Assembly: GCF_030209755.1 (NCBI RefSeq)
Contig: NZ_JARVRH010000007.1
Coordinates: forward strand, 62,001 to 126,000
Length of the DNA: 64,000 nt
Reading direction: 5' to 3'
DNA from: Arthrobacter sp. efr-133-TYG-118
GTDB lineage: Bacteria; Actinomycetota; Actinomycetes; Actinomycetales; Micrococcaceae
Made by a program: the position numbers and the translations under genes. The notes beneath the pieces are model-generated. The model did not search any database. It saw only the letters and a program-made list of their open reading frames with translations, and had not been told where the DNA came from. Shown in pieces: positions 51,151 to 58,771 of this stretch (position 1 is the first letter of the stretch; each line of letters opens with the position of its first letter).

Positions 51151-52014
51151 ATGAAAGAACCAATAGTCGTCGGCATCAACGATTCCGGGGCCAATGAAGC
51201 AGCAGTGACGTGGGCGATGCATCGGGCCGCGGCACTGAAACTGCCTGTAGTGCTCGTGCACGCCGTGGATGACAGATGGATGTCCGAATCCTTTGTCTAC
51301 AACGAGATGGCCAGCAAGGCAGCAACAAAACTTCTGGGCACGGCCAAAGCCCGCGCAGCCGGGGTGGAACCGACCGTTGATGTTCGAACGGCATTGATCT
51401 CGGGCACCGCAGGGTATGCCCTTCGCAAAAGGTCTAAGAAGGCCTCCCTGGTGGTCATCGGATCCGGGACCCATGTCAGGACCGGAGGCCGGCTCACCGA
51501 CCGGGCCCTGCAGATCGCTTCCGTGGCGCTATGTCCCGTGGCCGTCGTCGGCGAAGACCAGCTGAACAACCGCCGGGGAGTCATCGTCGGAGTCGACGGT
51601 TCGGAGGAATCAACACAAGCCGTAGCCTTCGCTGCAGCCGAGGCAGACCGCGAAGGACAGGAACTGACCGTGCTGCACGCCTACCCGATGCCCGGATCCT
51701 GGTTGCAAAAGGGGTTGCCTGAGGGCAGCTTCGTCGAACAATTCATGGAAGAAGAACGGTTGGTCCTTGCCGAAACAATTGCGGGCCTGGCGGAAAAGTA
51801 TCCCGACCTCGTCGTCCACAAAGTCCTGGCCACCGATCCACCAGCCCAAGCCCTCACCGAAGCAGCATCGAAGGCGAAGTTGCTGGTCCTCGGCAGCCGC
51901 GGCAGAGGCGGAATCAAGCGGCTCCTGCTGGGTTCAACCGCCCACGCTGTCCTTGCCCAGTTGCCCTGCCGGACGATCATCACACGGGTGCGCCGGGTCA
52001 AGAACACAAAATAG
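51151..52014 (+). CDS. Tandem-domain universal stress protein
   Basis: This 287-residue protein has two UspA domains; the second has the intact loop GSRGRGGIKRLLLGST, while the first has lost it (VIGSGTHVRTGGR). It is a close paralogue of the USP at 17898. The ATG at 51151 begins the conserved fold; the frame is open upstream but covers the box. It is followed at 52050 by a decayed SulP gene. Confidence 0.92.
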   Translation: MKEPIVVGINDSGANEAAVTWAMHRAAALKLPVVLVHAVDDRWMSESFVYNEMASKAATKLLGTAKARAAGVEPTVDVRTALISGTAGYALRKRSKKASLVVIGSGTHVRTGGRLTDRALQIASVALCPVAVVGEDQLNNRRGVIVGVDGSEESTQAVAFAAAEADREGQELTVLHAYPMPGSWLQKGLPEGSFVEQFMEEERLVLAETIAGLAEKYPDLVVHKVLATDPPAQALTEAASKAKLLVLGSRGRGGIKRLLLGSTAHAVLAQLPCRTIITRVRRVKNTK

Positions 52015-52049
52015 AGGGAGGGGTTCCTTCCGGGGAGGATCGGCGTGAG

Positions 52050-52873
52050 ATGACCGATGGCGCCGGCGAACGCCGATTCATCGCCGGACACCGTTCCACT
52101 GACCTGAGGTCCCTGCTCGCGGACCTGGGTGCCGGCGCCTCGCTGTGTGTGCTGTTGGTCCCCGCCGGGATGGCGTACTCACTTGCCGCCGGGCTGCCGG
52201 CGGTTGCCGGCTTGTACGCTTCCATCACCGCGCTTCTCCTCTATGCGTGCTTGCCTTTCGTGTCGTGACATCCGGGTCTTCGCCCCGTTGGCGCATGCTC
52301 GCAGTGCTCGGTGCCGTTGCCGGGTCTATCCTGGCAGGGTTCCTGTTTCGCCTCGAGGGAACTGTCTCCATGGTCGGTGCCCTCCCTTCCGGTTGGCCGG
52401 CCCCCGCACTCGACCGGCTGGGCGCAGAAGACATCGCCGCCCTGGCAGGACCCGCCGAGTTGGTGCTGGTGGAAGGCGTCCCGGGATTTCACGACGTAAC
52501 CCGCCACCCCGACGGCACGAGGATTCCAGGCCTGACGATTGTGCGTTTCGACGCCCCGCTCTTCTTCGCCAACGGCCAAGTATTCGTTGACCATGTCCGT
52601 CTACTTGTGGACCGGTCTCCGGTCCCGGTCCGGTGTGTCATTGTTGCGGCGGAAGCCATTACGGGAATCGACAGTACAGCCGTCGAACAACTCGTCCAGC
52701 TCGATGAATACCTTCACGCACAGGGAACGGTGCTGGTATTTGCTGAAATCAAAGGGCCCATCAAAGACAAACTCGCGAGATTCGGGCCAGAAACCCGACT
52801 CGGGCAAGCCCGGCACTATCCGACATTGGAGAGCGCGGTCGACGCCTGGCGCCAAGACCCGGACTCAGGCTAG
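52050..52873 (+). pseudogene. Decayed SulP-family anion transporter
   Basis: The N-terminal part (52050-52268) encodes about 70 residues of SulP transmembrane domain start (DLGAGASLCVLLVPAGMAYS, LPAVAGLYASI). A frame change then joins a segment ending in LPSGWPAPAL and a C-terminal STAS domain (TIVRFDAPLFFANGQVF, ITGIDSTAVEQLVQLDEYL) in another frame, ending at 52873. Intact SulP proteins are about 550 residues; here most of the membrane domain is deleted. It overlaps the convergent PPOX stop by 9 bp. Confidence 0.8.
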
Positions 52874-53308
52874 GTGGACGTGGCGACCTGTCACCACGGC
52901 TGCGTGGATCCGGATGAAGTCGTTCCTTGCCCCGCCGGCCCAAGGTTCTTCCATGACCTGTCCCCAAAGATAGGTCAACAGTTCCGGTTCCTCCACATGC
53001 GAGGAGGGGCCACTGACAAGGACCGACCACCCTTCGCTTCGATCGGGCCGCGCCTCATCAATCTCGAACGATGAGCTGAGGCGAGGTACTGCGTCGCCGA
53101 TGGTCCCGGCAGCGGAGGTGCGGAAGTAGATCGCTTTGTCGTGGACGAAGTAGTTGACGGGGAGGATCATCACTCTGTTCTTGTAGTTGAAGCCGAAGCG
53201 GCCTGTGTCCTGCGAGCACAACAGCTCCCAGCACCGCTCCTCGCTAAGCTCCTCCGTGACGTGTCGGGCACTGTCAATGCGGCTGGGTTCCATGTTGGAA
53301 AGGGACAT
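52865..53308 (-). CDS. PPOX split-barrel flavin protein
   Basis: This 147-residue protein has ELSEERCWELLCSQDTGRFG, VMILPVNYFVHD, IYFRTSAAGTIGDAVP, GWSVLVSG and GGARNDFIRI, ending GRHVHLA. It is the closest paralogue of the gene at 33360. The ATG at 53308 follows GAGGAG; the longer frame overlaps the USP gene. It is the second gene of a USP-PPOX pair, the reverse order of the pair at 33.8-32.4 kb. Confidence 0.88.
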   Translation of the reverse strand: MSLSNMEPSRIDSARHVTEELSEERCWELLCSQDTGRFGFNYKNRVMILPVNYFVHDKAIYFRTSAAGTIGDAVPRLSSSFEIDEARPDRSEGWSVLVSGPSSHVEEPELLTYLWGQVMEEPWAGGARNDFIRIHAAVVTGRHVHLA

Positions 53309-53354
53309 TTGTTTCTCCTCGGGACGGATTCCGCGTGTCACGTTTGAATGTCGT

Positions 53355-53798
53355 TCAACTATTTTCCGGAGCGTGGACCACAAGGACCGGGCAGTGGGCG
53401 TGGGCTACGCAGGCTGAACTCACCGACCCGAGCAGCAGTCCGCCAAATCCTCCGTGGCCACGCCTGCCGAGGACGATCATGTCCGCTTCCCGGCTAGCCT
53501 CAATAAGGGATTCCCGCGCGTGACCACGGACAACGCGCGAGACGACGTTGTCCGGCAATTCCGGACCGAACGCTTTATCCAAAGACTCCTTGAGTACCTG
53601 TCCGGCAGCTTCCTCGAAGTTATCGATACCCATGGCCACGTAGCCGCCATAGACCTGAGGGAACTCCCAGTAAGCAACAGCCATGACTTGCGCTCCCAAT
53701 GGCACTGCAAGGCTCTGGGCCTGCCGCAATGCCTCGATGGAGGCTTCCGATCCATCGACACCAACAACGATCCTTGCTCTGGATGCTTCCACGCCCAT
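53355..53798 (-). CDS. Single-domain universal stress protein
   Basis: This 147-residue protein has one UspA domain with the ATP loop GRRGHGGFGGLLLGS. It is a close paralogue of the USP at 48280. The ATG at 53798 follows GGGAGGAAAG; an upstream ATG adds 16 residues but has no such site. A DosR-like box lies 70 bp upstream. Confidence 0.92.
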   Translation of the reverse strand: MGVEASRARIVVGVDGSEASIEALRQAQSLAVPLGAQVMAVAYWEFPQVYGGYVAMGIDNFEEAAGQVLKESLDKAFGPELPDNVVSRVVRGHARESLIEASREADMIVLGRRGHGGFGGLLLGSVSSACVAHAHCPVLVVHAPENS

Positions 53799-53867
53799 GA
53801 CTTTCCTCCCCGCGATAAGGGTGACTCCGTACCCTGCTAGCGTCACCCGTGGCTGTCATGGGTTGTA

Positions 53868-53881
53868 GGGCCGAAAGTCAC
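53868..53881. promoter_or_regulatory. DosR-like box upstream of USP-PPOX pair
   Basis: GGGCCGAAAGTCAC has one mismatch to GGGNC-N4-GNCCC and lies 70 bp upstream of the USP start. Confidence 0.6.
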
Positions 53882-53978
53882 AGCCGTGCCTTTGGCCCGC
53901 TCCGCCCCCGACCTCTGTCGGGCAGAGGAAGCCTGCGAACAAAGGAGCCGTAACGGAATTCCGATCGATCCCCGGCTG

Positions 53979-54428
53979 TCAGGAATCCCGTGGGGGCCAC
54001 CATCGGGATGGTGGGCTGATCACGAACCTGCGGCCGCTCATTTCCGCCGGCGTTACCCGGATCAGGTGGTCTTTGGCCCCGGGCTCCCACGGGGAGAGTT
54101 CCATTGCGGCAAATGCCTGCAGTTCTTCGTCGACCGAGACAATTTCTGCATGTCCCTTGACGATTACGCTCCATGCAATTGTGCCGTAGGTGTTGAAACC
54201 ATCGGCTTCTAGCGCGATCGTTTGGCCGGCCAGGACTGCATCCAGTTTGGTACCGGGTCCTGTCCGAAAGATTACTGTCCCCTCGTCAGGCATGTAGTTG
54301 ATAGGGAAGATCTCCGGGCTGTCGCCGCTGACGACCGCAACCCTACCGACGGAGGAAGAACGAAGGTACTTCCAGCACTCATGAACACTAAGCTCTTCGG
54401 TGTCCGGCCTCGACTCTGAATTCTCCAT
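53979..54428 (-). CDS. PPOX split-barrel flavin protein
   Basis: This 149-residue protein has ECWKYLRSSSVGRVAV, IFPINYMPDEGTVIFRTG, IAWSVIVKGHA and EMSGRRFV. It is the sixth PPOX paralogue and is closest in pattern to those at 44498 and 45025. No DosR-like box is visible upstream, unlike most of its relatives. I prefer the ATG at 54428 over a TTG at 54473 that lacks a ribosome binding site. Confidence 0.85.
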   Translation of the reverse strand: MENSESRPDTEELSVHECWKYLRSSSVGRVAVVSGDSPEIFPINYMPDEGTVIFRTGPGTKLDAVLAGQTIALEADGFNTYGTIAWSVIVKGHAEIVSVDEELQAFAAMELSPWEPGAKDHLIRVTPAEMSGRRFVISPPSRWWPPRDS

Positions 54429-54567
54429 GAAGCTGAGCCTACCGAGCTGGCGCAATCGGTAGTAGAGGAGCAACGGGTGACATCAAGAAGAGGGTGGTTG
54501 CCGAAGACCGGCGAGGGCATGGCGCCCGTTCGAGCAGCGTGACGCCTTCCGGGGGTTCGAACGAGAG

Positions 54568-57267
54568 CTAGGCCGTCACCTTGCGTCGCCGGCGAGCTGG
54601 ACGGGCAAGGCGCCCGGGCACAACCGCGGCAACCGGCGCGCTGAAGCGGGCGGCGCGGCGGGAGATGTGGTGGGTTTCCGGGCGACGGCGGACGGGCGTC
54701 GGCACGCCTGGCAACTGCTGAGCGGCCCGGGCGAAGAACCACTGCTTCGCGAATTCCACCAAGACCATGTAGAACACGATCATTCCCAGTAGTGACAGGA
54801 AGAACGGCACCGGCAAAGGATCGAAGCCCAACAGGCCCGCAAGCGGTGACAACGGCAGAAAGATCCCCGCGGCCACCACGCCCAAGGATGCACTCAACAG
54901 GCCAAGCGATGGACGGCTTCGCAGGAACGGCACTCGCCTGGTCCTGATGGCGAAAATAATGAGTGTCTGCGTGGCGATGGATTCGATGAACCAGCCCGCC
55001 CGGAACTCTCCCGGGACGGCGTTGAAGACGAACAGCATGAGGGCGAAGGTCGCAAAGTCGAAGATTGAGCTAATCGGCCCGAAGAGGAACATGAATCGCC
55101 GGATGAACGCGATGTTCCAGTGCGAGGGTGCCAGCAGCTGTTCCTTGTCCACGCGGTCGCCCGGGATGGCCAACTGGCCGCTGTCGTAGAGCAGGTTGTT
55201 GAGCAGGATCTGCCCGGGCAGCATGGGCAGGAAGCTCAGCACCACCGACGCCGTGGCCGCGCTGAACATATTGCCGAAGTTGCTGGATGTTCCCATCAGC
55301 ACGTACTTGATGGTGTTCGCGAAGATCCGCCGGCCCTCCATCACGCCTTCGGCCAGGACGCCCAAATCCTTATCCATCAGCACCACATCGGCTGCGTCTT
55401 TGGCGACGTCGGTGGCGCTGTCCACGGAGATCCCGATGTCGGCCTTGTGAAGGGCCAGGGCGTCATTGACGCCGTCGCCCATGAATCCCACCGCCCCGCC
55501 GCTCCGGCGCAGCAGCGTGATGATGCGGGCTTTCTGCTCGGGCGAGACGCGGGCGAAGATGGTCGCTTCCCGGGCGATGGCGGCCAGCTCGGCATCGGAC
55601 AGGGCGTCCACGTCCGCGCCGGTAAGGGTTCCGCCGGAAACCACACCGAGCTCGGAGCACACCTTTTCGGCGACTTTGGCGTTGTCCCCGGTAGCGATCT
55701 TCACGGAGATGCCCAGCGTGGCCAGTTGGTCCAGGGACGCTTTCGCGTTTGCCTTGGGCCTGTCGAGGAAAACGAGGAAGCCTGCAAGGACGAGGTTCTT
55801 TTCATCATCGGGACTGATGCGACTCAGCCCGGACGCCGGGCGGGTGGCCACCGCCACGACCCGCGATCCGGCGTCGAACTGTTCGTCCAGCATGGCCTGC
55901 ACGCTGGCCGGGGTCGGCCCGCACAGGGCGAGCACATCTTCGGGGGCGCCCTTGGTGACCATGCGTGCCGGGCCGCCGGCATCCCGCAACAGCACGCTGG
56001 TGCGGCGGCGCTGGTGGTCGAAGTCGATCAGGTCGAGGCGCTCGAAGCGGGCGGGATCAAAGACTGCCGCACCCGCACTTTCCCACAATGCGGCATCGAG
56101 CGGGTTCTGCCCGGCCGTGGATTGTTTGGCCTCGGCGTAGTCGGTTTCGGTGGCCAGCAGACCCAAGGTGAGGAGTTCGACGTCGGACACGTCCGGGGAG
56201 GCGGGCAGCGCGCCGGTGAAACTGATCCGGCCCTCAGTGAGGGTGCCGGTCTTGTCGGTGACCAGGATGTCCATGTCGCCCAAGTCCTCAATGCAGACGA
56301 GCCTCTTGACCAGGACTTTCCGCCGGGCCAGCTGGCGCGTGCCCGTGGCGAGGCTGGTGCTCACGACGGCGGGCAGCAGCTGCGGCGTGATGCCGACGGC
56401 GATTGCCAGGGAGAACAGCAGCGACTCGATGAGCGGGCGGTGCAGCAGCAGGTTGGCGATGAAGATCAGCGTGGTGAGCCCGATGGCCACCTGCAGAAGA
56501 AGGAACGAGAACCTCTTCAGCCCGAGCTGGAATTCGGTTTGGGGCTGCCGTTCTCCCAGGCCCAGCGCGATACGGCCGAATTCGGCGCGGCCGCCGGTGG
56601 CCACCACCACGCCGGTGCAGCCTCCGGACTGGATGACGGTTCCCATGAAAACGCAGGATGCGAGGTCGCCCAGCGCCGACCCGGGCGCCACCGGGGCCGG
56701 CTCCTTGCCGGCGGGCAGGGACTCTCCCGTCAGGATGCTTTCGTCGCAGAGGAGGTTCTTGGTGCTCAGGAGGCGGATGTCGGCGGGGATGATGGCGCCA
56801 AGACTCAAATGTACGACGTCGCCCGGCACCAGGGCGGTCACGTCCACGTCCTGCGTGGTCCCGTCGCGCAGCACGACGGCGCGGTGGGTCACCCGGGAAT
56901 GCAAGGCTTCCGAGGCACGTTCGGCACGGAATTCGTTGGTGAAGCCCAAGCCCACACTGACGAGCAGGATCACACCGATCACGATCGAATTCGTGGCATC
57001 GCCCAGAAAGAGGGACAGGCCGGCCGTGATGATCAGCAAGATAAGGATGGGGCTGGCGAACTGCCGGCCCAACACCGCCCATCCATTGGCCCGGTGCGTC
57101 CGCACGGCGTTCGGGCCGAGTTCGGCCAGACGCGCCGCGGCTTCTTGGTTGGTCAGGCCTGCCGGCCTGGAGCCCAGGTGATCCAGCACTTCGTCCGGCT
57201 GGAGGCACGCGGCATCGGTGATCGGCAGCTGCGTGGAGTGCCGCTCCCGGACGTTGAGATCTGACAT
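54568..57267 (-). CDS. Magnesium-type P-type ATPase (P3B, MgtA-like)
   Basis: This 899-residue pump has an N-terminal cation-ATPase domain, TGES (180-183), helix 4 GITPQLLPAVVSTSLATGT, the phosphorylation site DKTGTLT with Asp338, and a GDGVND hinge. The helix-4 pattern matches MgtA/MgtB-type magnesium importers. The C-terminus carries an Arg-rich extension of about 40 residues. The ATG at 57267 is preferred over a TTG seven codons upstream. Three 9-bp-spaced repeats lie in its promoter region. Confidence 0.9.
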   Translation of the reverse strand: MSDLNVRERHSTQLPITDAACLQPDEVLDHLGSRPAGLTNQEAAARLAELGPNAVRTHRANGWAVLGRQFASPILILLIITAGLSLFLGDATNSIVIGVILLVSVGLGFTNEFRAERASEALHSRVTHRAVVLRDGTTQDVDVTALVPGDVVHLSLGAIIPADIRLLSTKNLLCDESILTGESLPAGKEPAPVAPGSALGDLASCVFMGTVIQSGGCTGVVVATGGRAEFGRIALGLGERQPQTEFQLGLKRFSFLLLQVAIGLTTLIFIANLLLHRPLIESLLFSLAIAVGITPQLLPAVVSTSLATGTRQLARRKVLVKRLVCIEDLGDMDILVTDKTGTLTEGRISFTGALPASPDVSDVELLTLGLLATETDYAEAKQSTAGQNPLDAALWESAGAAVFDPARFERLDLIDFDHQRRRTSVLLRDAGGPARMVTKGAPEDVLALCGPTPASVQAMLDEQFDAGSRVVAVATRPASGLSRISPDDEKNLVLAGFLVFLDRPKANAKASLDQLATLGISVKIATGDNAKVAEKVCSELGVVSGGTLTGADVDALSDAELAAIAREATIFARVSPEQKARIITLLRRSGGAVGFMGDGVNDALALHKADIGISVDSATDVAKDAADVVLMDKDLGVLAEGVMEGRRIFANTIKYVLMGTSSNFGNMFSAATASVVLSFLPMLPGQILLNNLLYDSGQLAIPGDRVDKEQLLAPSHWNIAFIRRFMFLFGPISSIFDFATFALMLFVFNAVPGEFRAGWFIESIATQTLIIFAIRTRRVPFLRSRPSLGLLSASLGVVAAGIFLPLSPLAGLLGFDPLPVPFFLSLLGMIVFYMVLVEFAKQWFFARAAQQLPGVPTPVRRRPETHHISRRAARFSAPVAAVVPGRLARPARRRRKVTA

Positions 57268-57342
57268 GCGGTATCCGTTCGAATGCAAGCCTGAGGGAGT
57301 CGCCCCTGGGATAAGGGTACGGCTCGGGGCTGGTTGTTTGTG

Positions 57343-57367
57343 GACGTACTTGACGTACCTGATGTAC
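57343..57367. repeat. Three 9-bp-period GACGTAC repeats upstream of the MgtA-like gene
   Basis: GACGTAC occurs at 57343-57349 and 57352-57358, and GATGTAC at 57361-57367, a regular 9-bp period. They lie 76-100 bp upstream of the ATPase start and may be regulator-binding iterons. Confidence 0.5.
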
Positions 57368-57436
57368 GTGCAACCGGGACAACAAGGCGAGTGATACTTA
57401 TGGCCCGTTCGATCGGACTCGAATTCGACCGCGAGC

Positions 57437-58462
57437 TCAGGGCGCGGACACGTCGATCAGGATCTTTCCGACGGTGCCTTGCTCCACGGCGTCGTGCGCT
57501 GCCGCGGTTTCATCGAGTTGAAAGCGGATCAGGGGGAGCCCGTGTTCATTGCCGACGCGCAATGCCCCTGCTTTGAGTGCTTCGGTGACGGCGTCGACGG
57601 CCGCCGTCTTTTGCTGATCCGTAACGGTGTACGTGAGGACGAACTGGTATTGAACGTTCTTTGCCATGCTCTCGCGAATGGGAATGGCCAAGGATTCACC
57701 GGGTGCAGCAGCATAAATGGAAATGGTTCCGCCGGGCTTCAGCACCGCGAGGTCAGTGCCGATGTTCGCCGGAGCGTTGACATCGACGATCGTATCAACG
57801 CCGGTGGGGGCCACTCGTGATACTGCCTGCGGAACATTGTCGGTGCGGTAGTTGATCACGTAGTGTGCGCCGGCCTGGCGGGCAAGTTCACCCTTCCTTT
57901 CCCCGCTCACGGTTGTGATGACGGTTGCTCCCGCCCAGCGGGCGAGCTGAATGGCAGCGTGCCCGACCGCCCCCGCGCCTCCGGTGACAAGCACCACCTG
58001 CCCTTCCAAAGATCCGGGAGAGAGCCTGGCCGGCCCGTCTTGCTTGGAGGTCAGCGCACGATGCGCCGTCAACGCCGGAATCCCCAGGGATGCGCCCGTG
58101 TCGAAGGATTCCGTGTCCGGAAGTGCAACGGCCTGCGCGGCCGGCACCACCACATACTCCTGGGCTGTGCCCTCGGTGCTGCCCCAGGCAACGTCCCACA
58201 GCCAAACTCGATCCCCGATGGACAGTCCCGTCACGCCGGGTCCGAGCTCGTCGATAACGCCGGCGCCATCTTGGTTGGGCACCTTTGGTGCCTCCAGCTT
58301 GCTTCCGGTCCCGCTGCCGGCCCGGGACTTCCAGTCGGTGGGATTGACTCCGGACACCACCACCCGGACTCTGACCTGGCCGGGTCCCGGTGATGTTAGC
58401 GGCCTGTCCTGCAGTACCAGCACCGACGACGGACCTGTGCTTTCGTACACGATGGCTTTCAC
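57437..58462 (-). CDS. NADPH:quinone oxidoreductase (medium-chain, zeta-crystallin type)
   Basis: This 341-residue protein has the MDR fold without zinc ligands: SGVNPTDWKSR, NQDGAGVI, the NADPH loop VTGGAGAVGHAAIQLA and VDVNAPANIGTDLAVLKPGG. Such enzymes reduce quinones or other enones with NADPH. It is a single minus-strand gene, separated from the MgtA-like gene by 169 bp. Confidence 0.92.
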   Translation of the reverse strand: MKAIVYESTGPSSVLVLQDRPLTSPGPGQVRVRVVVSGVNPTDWKSRAGSGTGSKLEAPKVPNQDGAGVIDELGPGVTGLSIGDRVWLWDVAWGSTEGTAQEYVVVPAAQAVALPDTESFDTGASLGIPALTAHRALTSKQDGPARLSPGSLEGQVVLVTGGAGAVGHAAIQLARWAGATVITTVSGERKGELARQAGAHYVINYRTDNVPQAVSRVAPTGVDTIVDVNAPANIGTDLAVLKPGGTISIYAAAPGESLAIPIRESMAKNVQYQFVLTYTVTDQQKTAAVDAVTEALKAGALRVGNEHGLPLIRFQLDETAAAHDAVEQGTVGKILIDVSAP

Positions 58463-58771
58463 TGTTACTCCTATTCTTTGGAATTTATAGGGGAAGAGAG
58501 TGCGTCGCGAGAACCAGAGGCTCTCCTTCCGCCATTATGGCCGTGACGTTCTTCATGATGACAAGTACATCCACGGGGGCCGGAAATGATGGCATTCGGT
58601 GATCAGGATTCAATCGTCCTCTGATCCCGCGGAAACTCCGCGTCTTCTTGCCCCAGGTGGCTTTTTAGCCTTGGCAGCGGAGGGCAACCATGATCGACAG
58701 CAACATTCACGGCACTAGACTGGGATCACCCGGGCCGACGCGAGGTGACCGGCTGTCGAGGGAGGTCCGTG
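58463..58771. other. Divergent promoter region, no gene seen
   Basis: This 309-bp gap separates the quinone oxidoreductase and the LAL regulator. I see no conserved frame, strong palindrome or DosR-like box here. It presumably holds both promoters. Confidence 0.5.

Noticed and set aside
55120..57264. 714-codon plus-strand frame opposite the MgtA-like ATPase
   Set aside because: It is an antisense shadow: low-complexity Gly/Asp/His/Gln-rich translation with no domain, fully overlapping a clear P-type ATPase.
57334..57576. Plus-strand ORF between the MgtA-like and quinone oxidoreductase genes
   Set aside because: It overlaps the iterons and the 3' end of the oxidoreductase, has no ribosome binding site and no family resemblance.
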